Of a stretch of 64,000 nucleotides of DNA, positions 15,473 to 24,910 are shown piece by piece. Both the position numbers and the translations under genes were made by a program. Below the pieces are notes generated by a model. The model made no database searches and was not told the DNA's origin. It saw only the letters and a list, made by a program, of their open reading frames with translations. This DNA comes from Nematocida homosporus (Eukaryota > Microsporidia): the NCBI RefSeq assembly GCF_024244095.1, contig NW_026250681.1, positions 1 to 64,000 of the forward strand, read 5' to 3'. How positions within the stretch are numbered: position 1 is the first letter of the stretch; each line of letters starts with the position of its first letter.

Positions 15473-17863
15473 ATGGAGAAAAAAAGAGGACAGGGGGAAG
15501 ATAATGTGGTCGTCCTTGCGGAAAGATTAAGAAAACAGGTAGTTTATGGTTGTGGTGAAAGTAGTTGTATTGGTATCTTTTGTAAGATTTCGGATGTTGA
15601 GTCATTTGCTGGGGAGATAGTGCATATTTTGTTGGAATATGGTAGTTATTTTACCTGTCGGTCTTTGTACTTGGTGCATGGCCGGAATATGCACCAGCTG
15701 GCTAATGAGGCTAGTCGGAGTTTGAACCAGCTATCTATTTATCCCAATCGGAGTGTGTGCCATTTAGGGGGTGGGTTGGACTTGGGCCGGGGAGTGGCTG
15801 GGAAAGGGAGTAGTGAGGAGAGTGGAGTGGGGAAGAGTATGCATTTTGATTATGCCTGGAAGGTTTTGGAGTATTTGCATCATGACTTGAGTACGGGAGT
15901 GAGTGGGCTTAGTGCATGGGGTGGATTTAGTGCAGGGGGGACTCCTAATTGGGCTAGTTGTATTAGGAGTGGTGGAATGGGTGGTCGTAGTGATGAAGAG
16001 ACGGGTCGAATAATGGCGGTGGGATTGGCCCGGATTGTGCACCAGAAGAAGAGTAAGGCCACTTCTATTATGTTGCAAGGTGTCTTTTACAATGAGCTGA
16101 ATAAGCAGAAGGTGGCTTATTCTGGTGCGGCTGCCGTGCGGGTAATTAAGTTGTTTAATGCGGTTAAGGAATCGGTGAAGTTCGAGAAGAAGTACTTTAT
16201 TAGGTTTCTGGAAATGATTGAGGAAATGTGCCAGCGTGAATCGGTGGTAGATCGAGTGTGCCAGGATAGGTGTAATCGGATGGCAGGTGGGTTGAGTTAT
16301 AATCGGCCGAATGATTGTGGATTTGCTGAGGAGGAAGAGTTTGTGGTGCCAAGTGGGGGATGGAATGGTGGGAATTTTGGTTTGGGCGAACGGGAGATAG
16401 AAGTATGTATTGGTTGTGGCGGGTCTTTGGGTGAATGTGAATTGCCCCAATGTGATAGTCTGTGCTTTTTGGCTGCGAAAATGTGTGTGAATGAGTTGAT
16501 TGATTTGATTCGTAGTTTGATTATTGTGATTGATAATACGAGTGTGATTAATATGCGAGAAGGTACTTTATTGATTGCGATTCTGAAGTGTTTGAAAGCG
16601 TTATACGAATTTGCGGTTAAGTCGGGGACGGTGCACCATTCGGTCTTTATTAACCGGCGGTTTTCAAGGATGCTGAATTATAAAGTAGAGATAAGATACC
16701 ATAAAGAGGGTGGACCTAGTATTTTGGACTATCCTTTTATTCTGGACATTGCGGCTAAATCGGACTTGATTCAGATAGAGAATACGGATCGGATGAAGAA
16801 CGAGTTGCAAGATGCGTTTTTCCGGTCTTTATTTGAAGGGAAGATTCCGCCCTATCTGAATTTTGAAGTGCGTCGTGAGACTTTAGTGGAGGATAGTGTG
16901 GCTCTCTTGGAGAACTTGAAGCCGGGTATGGTTTGGAAGCAGCTGAAGATTAAGTTCTTAGGTGAAGATGGAGTGGACTCAGGTGGGATTAAGAAGGAGT
17001 TCTTCCAGATTCTCAGCCAGCGCACGCTTGAGCACTGGGATATCTTTGAGGAGCGGAATGGGTTTCTGTGGATTCGTAGTATGCCCGGGGAGGAAATGGC
17101 TAAGAAGGAAAGAGAGTACTTTTTACTGGGATGTATCTTAGGGTTGGCGGCTTATAATGGCGCGGTGCTTTCGTTCTACTTCCCGCACGTCTTTTACAAG
17201 AAGATGCTTGGCCAGGAGACTATTGTGGAAGATATCAAGCAAATAGATCCGGTGCTTTATAATAGCTTGGTGGCCATGCGGGGTATGTCTAGTGAGGAGT
17301 TGAGTGCTTTGTCTTTGGTCTTCTCGGGAGGAGCTAACAAGGAAGATCGGGTTGTCACTAAAGATAACATTGAAGACTTTATTCTGGCTTACAAACGCGA
17401 AGCAATTGATAGTTCGACTGATTTTGCGATTGAATGTATTAGGAAAGGTCTTTGGTCTATCTGTGGTAATACCTTTGTGAGTTCTTTGTTGCCGTGTGAG
17501 CTGAGTATTTTGATTGGTGGTATGGAGTGCCAGAATTTGGAAGAGATAGAGAAGTACACTATTTACAATGGATACAAGCGGGACTCGTGTATTGTGCAGT
17601 ACTTTTGGGAGATCTTTAGGGAGTATGATAAGTCAATGCAGAAGAAGTTCTTGCGCTTTGTGACGGGTAGTGATCGGGCTCCTTCCGGGGGATTGGGGCG
17701 AATGGCGATCATTTTCATGCGCAATGGCGGGGACACGGAGCGACTGCCTTCTTCACAGACTTGTTTTAACACTCTGCTGATTCCAGAGTATGCAACTAAG
17801 GATAAGCTTAAGGAAAAACTGAATATGGCCATTGGTTACACAGAAGGCTTCTTCTTGCTTTAA
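15473..17863 (+). CDS. HECT-domain E3 ubiquitin ligase, UBE3A/Hul4-like
   Basis: Accepts ubiquitin from an E2 on a cysteine and passes it to substrates. It has 796 residues. The C-terminal half is a full HECT domain: FEVRRETLVEDS opening, LKIKFLGEDGVDSGGIKKEFF, the GLAAYNGAVLSFYFPHVFYKKMLG block, and the catalytic cysteine at residue 764 in SQTCFNTLLIPEY, followed by the conserved hydrophobic tail ending in GFFLL. Near the N terminus, VVYGCGESSCIGIFCKIS (residues 23-40) recalls the AZUL zinc finger of UBE3A (GC...C...FC), and further Cys pairs lie around residues 312-335. This points to UBE3A/Hul4 rather than Rsp5 (no C2 or WW domains). The shortened middle is typical of a reduced genome. Confidence 0.85.
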   Translation: MEKKRGQGEDNVVVLAERLRKQVVYGCGESSCIGIFCKISDVESFAGEIVHILLEYGSYFTCRSLYLVHGRNMHQLANEASRSLNQLSIYPNRSVCHLGGGLDLGRGVAGKGSSEESGVGKSMHFDYAWKVLEYLHHDLSTGVSGLSAWGGFSAGGTPNWASCIRSGGMGGRSDEETGRIMAVGLARIVHQKKSKATSIMLQGVFYNELNKQKVAYSGAAAVRVIKLFNAVKESVKFEKKYFIRFLEMIEEMCQRESVVDRVCQDRCNRMAGGLSYNRPNDCGFAEEEEFVVPSGGWNGGNFGLGEREIEVCIGCGGSLGECELPQCDSLCFLAAKMCVNELIDLIRSLIIVIDNTSVINMREGTLLIAILKCLKALYEFAVKSGTVHHSVFINRRFSRMLNYKVEIRYHKEGGPSILDYPFILDIAAKSDLIQIENTDRMKNELQDAFFRSLFEGKIPPYLNFEVRRETLVEDSVALLENLKPGMVWKQLKIKFLGEDGVDSGGIKKEFFQILSQRTLEHWDIFEERNGFLWIRSMPGEEMAKKEREYFLLGCILGLAAYNGAVLSFYFPHVFYKKMLGQETIVEDIKQIDPVLYNSLVAMRGMSSEELSALSLVFSGGANKEDRVVTKDNIEDFILAYKREAIDSSTDFAIECIRKGLWSICGNTFVSSLLPCELSILIGGMECQNLEEIEKYTIYNGYKRDSCIVQYFWEIFREYDKSMQKKFLRFVTGSDRAPSGGLGRMAIIFMRNGGDTERLPSSQTCFNTLLIPEYATKDKLKEKLNMAIGYTEGFFLL

Positions 17864-18040
17864 CAGTGGTTGTCTATATAAATAAACAGTATGGCCAGTT
17901 GATTATGTTGTAGCACTATTCCCAAACCGAATGTCTTTATTGATTGAAGTGGAGTGGAGTTAGATTAAGATTAGGGCGTGGGATTAAGTTGTTGAGGTAG
18001 ATTGAGTTATTGAGGTAGATTGAGGTGGTATTTGTATGGC

Positions 18041-21000
18041 TTAGGAGGCATGGGATTCTGGGGTGTCCTGTAATGGTTCGGGGTCTACAGTAACGAAGCC
18101 GTTAGTGTAACTTTCGGATAGGTTGGATGCGGAATCCATGCTGGGGGCGGTGTCATTAGGTGTGGGCGATGCCTTAGGAGACGAGGTGGAATCGGCTGTT
18201 CTAACAGAAGTAACTGAGATACTGGTAAGCTGGTTGCGGATATAGTTAGGTGGGAAGATCGTGGTTTCAATGCTAGTTAGTGTTTGTCGGCCAAAGATGT
18301 TGGTGATGGGGATGTGGCTAATATCGAGGGAGGGCGGGGCGAATAGGTCAAGTTGGATCCAGAGGTCGGTGTTTAGGGATACGTTGCGGAGAGCAGTTTT
18401 GATAGCCATGTGCTTAGCATTATGTGATAGTTTGACTAAGTCTGTGTGAAAGGGGTGGAAGAGCTTATTGCCTTCGGCATAGAATACCTCGATGGGTACC
18501 ATAGTGTTTGCATAGGGGACAATGAAACTAGTACCGTATTCATGGATGGTTGTAATACCGACTAATTCGGTTGGAGTAGCACAATGAGCTAGCTGATTGG
18601 GGAATTTTATGTCATAGATCGAAGTGACTAGTTCGGCTAGGAAGGCATTTTGGGTGGATGTGTTAGAAACAGCACGACAGCATGCAACCTGGCCAGCCTT
18701 GCCACTATGCGTAGTTTGTATGGTGCGGACTGGCGGGGATGAAGTGATGAGATTAGCGGGCCGGGTATTGAAGAGAGTGCCTAGCTGTTGCGGCTTAAGA
18801 GTGTAGCTGAGGTGCCAACAAATACGCTGGAGGTACGTGGTGTCGACATTGCCAGTGGCATACACTTTGATTGGGAGATTGGTCAATGTGATAATTGTAT
18901 TGTTATTGGCCAGACTGAGGGCTTTCTGCGTAGCTTCTATATCCTGAGCGCCGTACGGGATTCGTTGGAGATAGACACGGAATCGGTCTAACGCTGACAT
19001 TCGCTGGAGCTTAACTTCGTCAGAGAGTATACAGTGCTGACTGTCATTTAATAGCGAGGCTGGCATGGAAAGGAAGTCCTCTAGAACATTCTTAATCAGT
19101 ACTTCAAGAACTAGCGGGGTGCCGGTAAACTTAAACTCCAGATAGGCTGTTCGGAGAATTATATCAAAGTCAACGTCGGATGCATGCATTTGAGCGTAGA
19201 GAGCGAGTTTGGTCTTTTTGATAAAGGCTGTGATGTACCCGGACAGATAGATATACCACTCGGGCTTGTTTGATTGCGCCTGCAGACCAATAATGATAGT
19301 GATTTGGAGGTGGGTGGGGTTGTCCTGGGGCGGAATAACACAAACCGGAATGTTGCTGTAATTTAGCTGGAGGAGCTGGTTGTTGTAGAACAAGTGCTGT
19401 ACTGGTGTACGGGGTATGTTTTTGACAATTATGCCGGGCGGGCAAGTCTGATCATGGAAGTAGAGACTGGTAAAGTTTATGCTAGTGTAGGTAAAGAGGT
19501 CGTCGGGTGTAATAAAGGCTTTGAGGCTCTCTATGTCCTGACTAACGGTAGGGTCATACGGGATAACTTGGTATGCGATAAACCAATGTGGTATCATGAC
19601 AACACCGCTAGTTGATTGGGTTGATTGAGTGCTTGGTGCGTTATTAGATGTTTCGGTCTCGGTTTTGTCTGAGCCGGCGCTAGGATCCGGTTTTGGGGCA
19701 GATTCAGTAGGCAGAGCCGAGTCTGGGTCGGTCTGGTTGCTCTTTTGGGTCGGGGTTGGAGGGTTTTGATTGGCAGATCCTAGATCGGTGTCAATAGTTT
19801 GCAGCTGATGTTTGAGAGTGGTTTCTAAAAAGAGCTGCCAATTAGATCGGTCCTGGGCGACCGCGAGGAAGTGCTGGAGCATGATCTGGTAGTTGGGTTG
19901 GCTGGTTAGCTCGTTTGGGTTGAGGTTTCGGACCTGTTCGGCTTTGTTGCGGAGATTCTTCAAGTACTGGACGAAACTAGTATTTTCGGTCTTGGCTTGT
20001 TTAATCTTGAGATAAGTGCCCTCAATGTTGTTTTCTGTTAATGCCTGGTATAGTGTCTTCATTTGGTGCTCAAACAGGCTTAATACTGTTGCAATGGTCT
20101 GGCTACTTAGAGAGACTAGTTCAAGTCTAACCACAATACTAGCAATGTCGTCAGTAAACTCAAAACAGTCAAAAGAAATGTCGTGGATAATGCCGTGGCT
20201 GAGTAAGATGTACCCAAGGTTCTTGGTTGGCTGCAAGCAGGCGAGTTTGTAGAGCTCTAGGAAGTCTTTGAGTTCTAAGGATGTAAGATAAAAGGGCAGA
20301 TAGATATGAATGCTAAGTGCTGCAAACCCTGCATACTCGCCTACTGAAGAATAAACGATTAAAGAGTTCCGCGTAGCTTTACTGGCAACTTCTAGGCGGA
20401 TTTCTGTCTGGTCTTTCTTGAAATGACTTTCCTCAATTACTGGGCTATCCGCAAAGGGCCAAGGCTCGATATTCCCTAAAGCTATCTGGCCAAAATACTT
20501 CTGGATGTAGTAGATGACATTGTCTGCTAGGGCTGGTCCCTGAATAGTCAGCCGCATATTGGCGGGATGATAATAGTGGCGCCAGAAACTCGAGATTTCG
20601 TTGGTGGTGACATCTCGCAAAGTATTAGCTGATCCCTGAAATGCCCGCTGGAGATAGAAGAATTGGTCGGCAACAAGGTGCTTAGCAAGAGCTTGTAACC
20701 GGGCACGGGGCTCGACTCGCACGTATTCAAACAGCTTTTCTAGGTCCTGGCACCTTTGGCCAAGAGAATTGGCATCTGTTGATAGAGTTTGGAACAATTC
20801 GACAAAGAGGTATAGAGACTCTTCCAAGTGCTTCTCAGGAATAGTATATCGGTAAACAGTCTTGCCTAGTTGGGTTTGAGATGAAAACGTTCCGTGGTGG
20901 TGTGCAACAAACCTTCGAATGTGCTCTCGCTGTATATTTGGATCAGGCAAAGCTACAATTGTCTTCTCCAGTAAATGAGACAGCCCGGGCCGACTAACTG

Positions 21001-21346
21001 GATCATGAATGCTGCCCACATTTACTGAAAGAACAACTGAACAGTCGGCAAAGTTACTATTCTCGCCGACAAGCGCAAACATTCCGTTGGAGAGGGCGCT
21101 TCTGTAGTACCGAGTTGGCGGCTCTGCCATTGTTGGGCCGGGCACTATATGTGCCTTGGTGGGTCTGTGGTAGTTAACATCTGTAGACGGGCTGTTTGTA
21201 GATGACTCGTCTGTAGAAGCAGGTGCATTGGGGTTATGGTAAACGTATAGCAATAAGCCCCCAATCATTGCTAGCAATACTAGAATACGAAGGAAGAAGC
21301 CGATTAGACTGCCTCCAAAGATGCCCTTGAATACTCGCGAACACAT
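18041..21346 (-). CDS. Large membrane-anchored M16 (insulysin-type) metallopeptidase homologue with a degenerate zinc motif
   Basis: An 1101-residue protein. A short N terminus is followed by a hydrophobic anchor at about residues 14-36, a Ser/Thr/Pro stalk, then the four-lobed M16 layout of insulysin/Ste23 (SVNVGSIHDP.SRPGLSHLLE at residues 106-127; the NMRLTIQGP segment after it). Insulysins degrade peptides inside a closed chamber and need HxxEH. Here the motif reads HLLEK (H124, E127, K128), so the second zinc histidine is lysine and ordinary catalysis is unlikely. A Pro/Thr/Ser/Asp-rich linker lies between the halves at about 540-600. Secretory location is inferred from the anchor. It is divergent from another signal-bearing protein with 228-267 bp between starts. 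Microsporidia are known to carry expanded secreted M16 families. Confidence 0.82.
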   Translation of the reverse strand: MCSRVFKGIFGGSLIGFFLRILVLLAMIGGLLLYVYHNPNAPASTDESSTNSPSTDVNYHRPTKAHIVPGPTMAEPPTRYYRSALSNGMFALVGENSNFADCSVVLSVNVGSIHDPVSRPGLSHLLEKTIVALPDPNIQREHIRRFVAHHHGTFSSQTQLGKTVYRYTIPEKHLEESLYLFVELFQTLSTDANSLGQRCQDLEKLFEYVRVEPRARLQALAKHLVADQFFYLQRAFQGSANTLRDVTTNEISSFWRHYYHPANMRLTIQGPALADNVIYYIQKYFGQIALGNIEPWPFADSPVIEESHFKKDQTEIRLEVASKATRNSLIVYSSVGEYAGFAALSIHIYLPFYLTSLELKDFLELYKLACLQPTKNLGYILLSHGIIHDISFDCFEFTDDIASIVVRLELVSLSSQTIATVLSLFEHQMKTLYQALTENNIEGTYLKIKQAKTENTSFVQYLKNLRNKAEQVRNLNPNELTSQPNYQIMLQHFLAVAQDRSNWQLFLETTLKHQLQTIDTDLGSANQNPPTPTQKSNQTDPDSALPTESAPKPDPSAGSDKTETETSNNAPSTQSTQSTSGVVMIPHWFIAYQVIPYDPTVSQDIESLKAFITPDDLFTYTSINFTSLYFHDQTCPPGIIVKNIPRTPVQHLFYNNQLLQLNYSNIPVCVIPPQDNPTHLQITIIIGLQAQSNKPEWYIYLSGYITAFIKKTKLALYAQMHASDVDFDIILRTAYLEFKFTGTPLVLEVLIKNVLEDFLSMPASLLNDSQHCILSDEVKLQRMSALDRFRVYLQRIPYGAQDIEATQKALSLANNNTIITLTNLPIKVYATGNVDTTYLQRICWHLSYTLKPQQLGTLFNTRPANLITSSPPVRTIQTTHSGKAGQVACCRAVSNTSTQNAFLAELVTSIYDIKFPNQLAHCATPTELVGITTIHEYGTSFIVPYANTMVPIEVFYAEGNKLFHPFHTDLVKLSHNAKHMAIKTALRNVSLNTDLWIQLDLFAPPSLDISHIPITNIFGRQTLTSIETTIFPPNYIRNQLTSISVTSVRTADSTSSPKASPTPNDTAPSMDSASNLSESYTNGFVTVDPEPLQDTPESHAS

Positions 21347-21613
21347 GAATAGAGTAAAAGAAATGAAATTTAGATAGAGTAGACAAAATTTTGATTATCA
21401 AAATCACAATTTAATTTGTACTCTTGGCTATAACCATCTATAATTGGTAATAAAGAACTATTGGGTTAGTATTGAGTTGATAAGCATTGGATTGACCTGA
21501 GGAAAGGCCTGTGGCTTTGGCGTAAGTGATAACAATGTGGTTGCGGCATATCTACAATTTTCTTTTGAATTGAGATGTTATGGCATCGCATAAGTAGGAA
21601 AGATCGTGACTTC

Positions 21614-24049
21614 ATGAGTATAACGGCGGTAAAGGATTGGCTGGTGCTTAGCAGAATATGGAGCATTTCTTGTTTGGTTCTTGGTTTGACCTTACCGGCC
21701 ATTAGCACGACAAGTAACGCACTGGGCTCAGAAAAGAAGATTGTAACCAACTCTGTGGTAGCTGCCTTTCTTCAATGCTTCAGCATACACCAGATAACTA
21801 CCAGTAATGGGATAGACCACCTGTCTCAAAGCCAACTAGCACGCAAAGCCGTGATCCATTCTCCAAGTCTCAAAGGCGCCGTTAATACTAACCCAATAGC
21901 ACTAGAGTTTGCCAATAACGTGGTTTTGTACTGGCGCTATGACCCGACCCAGCCTCGTTCTAGAAACCATTTGGCCTCTCTTACTCAAATTCAGTATATC
22001 GCGTGCACTCGGGCAATCTTTACTGATGTCATGATCCTGGCCGATGACACCGCTGCACTTGAAGCATTCTTCCATACTCTTAATATAATGTGCTGCACCG
22101 AAGACATTATCGTTGGTGTTTGTCAAATGAGCATAACAACACTCCAACTTGCCCCTCTCCTGCAGTTTGGTGAAAGTGGGTATAACTACTTGGAAAAGCA
22201 TAGCTACTGTCAGAACCTGTTCTTCTTTTCGGACGAGCACACGCCAAATGGAAATATCCTCTGTATCAAGCAACTTATATTCCGTCGGATTTCAAAACTA
22301 GAAGTCTATTGTGACCATTTGGAAGTCGTTGATTTTCTGGGCCGACTTCGCTGGAACTCTATTGCTTCAGTTACCTTGCATCATATTCAGTCGGTACGCC
22401 AGGTTAACTGCTCCTTTGGCCAGGCAGGTCCCTTTAAGGAGTTGTCTTTCATTGTTAATTGTGAATCGTCGCCACTATCCAGCCTTGTCTTTACGAACCT
22501 TTATGAAGAAGCTAGCTACCTTACACCAAAGACTCATCTTACAATCAGCCCGATAGTTATTACTAAACTTGCAAAGCAATCATCCCCCATAAACTCCAAA
22601 ATTCTACTCAGCAGTATTTCCTTTCCCCGTCTATCCCGTATCGAACGCCCCCAAGGAATAGCTATACCTACTGAGCATCCAATTCTGTTCCAAGCCAATA
22701 CTGCTTATATAGGCCATGCTTTTGGATGGATGTCTGTTGAAAAGAAGCAATGGCTGGTGAATGAATACTATCCCCGCATTCTTGCCAATATGGAAATTGT
22801 CGCCACTGTCGTTAAGATTAATGAATGTCCCAGCCCCTTGGTGAGCACTGCCCAGAAAGACTTAGAGAACCTTCTGCTCTATTTTAAGCCTAAACACGAT
22901 GTGAAATCTCCTGACGCAATACCAGTTTCTAGTGGTCTAGCCACGTCGAACTCTCTTGTTTTTTCCCTCGTTGATGTCTCAGTACGGGCACTTGGCGTCC
23001 TTGATGAGTTCGCAACCCATTATTTCCAGATTTTCCCAACCAGGCCCACGCCTTATGACCTAGTCCACATCTATGGATCAAAGAAATCCTCTAGTACTAA
23101 TATTGATGCTTTCCAAACAATTCTTGGCCTTGTTGGCTCTATCTCTGCTAAAACTCTCCATATTCAAAACATTCGAACAAAGTATCCTAGCCAGACAATT
23201 GCCTATATCAATATTCTGCACTTGTTAGATAACGCCCATGATGTAGACAACTGCCACTACGAATACATTATTCTTTCCAATGTCTCCTGTGATATAATCA
23301 TGCTTATTCTGGCTAAGTACATCTTTATTGCCCCGACCGAGGTTATTATCCTCCACCACCCTTTAACCGACTTCTTCTTCCTTAATGCCCTTTATATTAA
23401 CAATGAGCTCACTAAAACTACTACGCTGGCCCACTTATCCATCACTATCCATCCAATTAATGAAGACTTCCTAAAACTTCCGAGCGACAACTACTCTAAC
23501 TCCCGCTTCTTATCTTTCCTATCCCGAATAGTTATAAACAAAGCGTCCTGCCACCCTAATCTTCTAGCACAAATACAGCAATGTCCTTATTTAAATACTA
23601 TGCGGCTGGTGTCAGATACTGATTGTCTGTCCCTAAGCTCTGATTTCGATGGGTATCTCTCCTTTCCCAAAACAGAGCCCAAGCCGTACTTGATACTTTT
23701 TAAGTGTGATATCAAATACATCCTAACCCAATACTCTTCTACTCCCCAGTCTAACTTTTACCAGAAACTCTTTACCACCTACCCATACTCAATCAAAACC
23801 CTGGTTCTAGACTTCAACCAGCAATCTTTCTGTGTAGAGTACATAGACCAACTTATTACTTGGGTTGTCACTAACTTCCCCACAATCTCTTTTCTCTACA
23901 TCACTAACATCAGAATTAATATGCACACCTATCCTCCAGTGGCTTTCCATCTCTTCAGCCGGGCTATGCAACGCTACAACATCCTAGTATGTTGCTACTA
24001 TATCACTGATACTTCTATTCGCATTCCCCTGCCCAAACTGCATCTATAG
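21614..24049 (+). CDS. Secreted leucine-rich protein, probably lineage-specific
   Basis: 811 residues from the ATG at 21614 (an upstream ATG at 21575 adds 13 residues). I prefer the inner start because it gives a usual signal peptide: WLVLSRIWSISCLVLGLTLPA, a hydrophobic core followed by small residues. The rest shows irregular leucine-rich spacing, for example LEVYCDHLEVVDFL, SIASVTLHHIQSV, KTLHIQNI and TTLAHLSITIHPI. These resemble degenerate LRR strands, with scattered cysteines. No enzyme motif is seen. A short out-of-frame ATG frame (MASHK, stop) overlaps the upstream start and might lower translation from it. Secreted LRR-like families are common in microsporidia at the host interface; assignment here is inference. 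It is head-to-head with the M16 homologue. Confidence 0.6.
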   Translation: MSITAVKDWLVLSRIWSISCLVLGLTLPAISTTSNALGSEKKIVTNSVVAAFLQCFSIHQITTSNGIDHLSQSQLARKAVIHSPSLKGAVNTNPIALEFANNVVLYWRYDPTQPRSRNHLASLTQIQYIACTRAIFTDVMILADDTAALEAFFHTLNIMCCTEDIIVGVCQMSITTLQLAPLLQFGESGYNYLEKHSYCQNLFFFSDEHTPNGNILCIKQLIFRRISKLEVYCDHLEVVDFLGRLRWNSIASVTLHHIQSVRQVNCSFGQAGPFKELSFIVNCESSPLSSLVFTNLYEEASYLTPKTHLTISPIVITKLAKQSSPINSKILLSSISFPRLSRIERPQGIAIPTEHPILFQANTAYIGHAFGWMSVEKKQWLVNEYYPRILANMEIVATVVKINECPSPLVSTAQKDLENLLLYFKPKHDVKSPDAIPVSSGLATSNSLVFSLVDVSVRALGVLDEFATHYFQIFPTRPTPYDLVHIYGSKKSSSTNIDAFQTILGLVGSISAKTLHIQNIRTKYPSQTIAYINILHLLDNAHDVDNCHYEYIILSNVSCDIIMLILAKYIFIAPTEVIILHHPLTDFFFLNALYINNELTKTTTLAHLSITIHPINEDFLKLPSDNYSNSRFLSFLSRIVINKASCHPNLLAQIQQCPYLNTMRLVSDTDCLSLSSDFDGYLSFPKTEPKPYLILFKCDIKYILTQYSSTPQSNFYQKLFTTYPYSIKTLVLDFNQQSFCVEYIDQLITWVVTNFPTISFLYITNIRINMHTYPPVAFHLFSRAMQRYNILVCCYYITDTSIRIPLPKLHL

Positions 24050-24201
24050 ACAGGCATTCCCGCCCCTAACTTTGGATCAAATTCAAAGTCCGCATACAAT
24101 TTACTACAAACCCTATGCTATTCAGCTCTATAACCCTCTCTAATAGTCTATTATTAGCATATCTTAGCCCGTTACATAGCCGTTGACCGCCAAATCTTTT
24201 C

Positions 24202-24516
24202 ATGCATCCCGCTCGTAAGAGAAGCCAAAGACACGCCAAACTTTCCAAAGAAGCCAACCCCGTTATTGAATTCGATCCAGAAGAGCGTGAAAACTATCTG
24301 AAAGCCCAGAGCAAGCGGCGGATCACAGCTCGCAGGAAACGAAAGCTTCAAGAGGAAGAAGAGAAGCGCGAATCACAACGCCAGAAGAACCGAGAGCACA
24401 AACAAAGACAGAAAGACCAAGCCGAGCTAGCCCAAAGAGTTCGAGAAGCCGCTATCAAGAAAGAAGAGACCCAAACTCAAATCGGCAACTCAATTGTCAC
24501 CATAAAAGAGCTATAA
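24202..24516 (+). CDS. Rrp17/Nol12-like ribosome biogenesis protein
   Basis: A 104-residue, very basic, helical protein. The segment VIEFDPEERENYLKAQSKRR followed by long Arg/Lys/Glu/Gln helices is the signature of the Rrp17/Nol12 family (compare the VEFDEDARREYLTGFHKRK type of opening). Rrp17 is a nucleolar exonuclease-linked factor for 5' end processing of 5.8S and 25S rRNA precursors. Only the conserved N-terminal core remains; yeast Rrp17 is about 235 residues. It follows the secreted leucine-rich gene on the same strand after 152 bp, with codons richer in G and C than the flanks. Confidence 0.65.
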   Translation: MHPARKRSQRHAKLSKEANPVIEFDPEERENYLKAQSKRRITARRKRKLQEEEEKRESQRQKNREHKQRQKDQAELAQRVREAAIKKEETQTQIGNSIVTIKEL

Positions 24517-24910
24517 ACCCAATTTAGTTGGAATTTCGGCCCTGTTAATTCACTACCCAAATTGATACTTCTTTTGTTATCTACCGTTGGCAATAAACCA
24601 CCATATTTGACTATTTCATCATTGTATATCAACTTATGATATCTTTAAATAAATCTACACTGTAATCATATCAACTTATGATATCTTTAAATAAATCTAC
24701 ACTGTAATCATATCAACTTATGATATCTTTAAATAAATCTACACATAATCATATCAACCCCTGACTGATAGAGTTGGTTCGTATTTATTTAAACAACCAT
24801 GCTAAGCTAAGATGTGATATAGTGGGGTGTGATGGAGTTATATAGCGACCTAAAACTAGTTAGTATGTGTCTCGTTATTTGTCTTGTTATTATAAAGAGT
24901 TAATATTGGG
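24517..24910. other. Intergenic between convergent genes, contains 42-bp tandem repeat
   Basis: No gene seen. It holds the tandem repeat listed separately, an AT-rich segment, then a short G/T-rich stretch before the end of the minus-strand gene at 24911. Confidence 0.7.
24627..24757. repeat. Three-copy 42-bp tandem repeat
   Basis: Units start at 24627, 24669 and 24711 (exact 42-bp spacing), with the third unit one base shorter and a partial fourth from 24752. Each carries TATCAACTTATGATATC, TTTAAATAAATC and ACACTGTAATCA. The first two are identical over the full unit by eye. It is unlike the surrounding TTGAGTTAAG-type low complexity and contains AATAAA in each copy. Confidence 0.9.

Noticed and set aside
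15764..16450. 228-codon minus-strand frame inside the HECT gene
   Set aside because: His/Thr/Pro/Leu-rich shadow of the G-rich sense codons; the HECT frame carries the domain.
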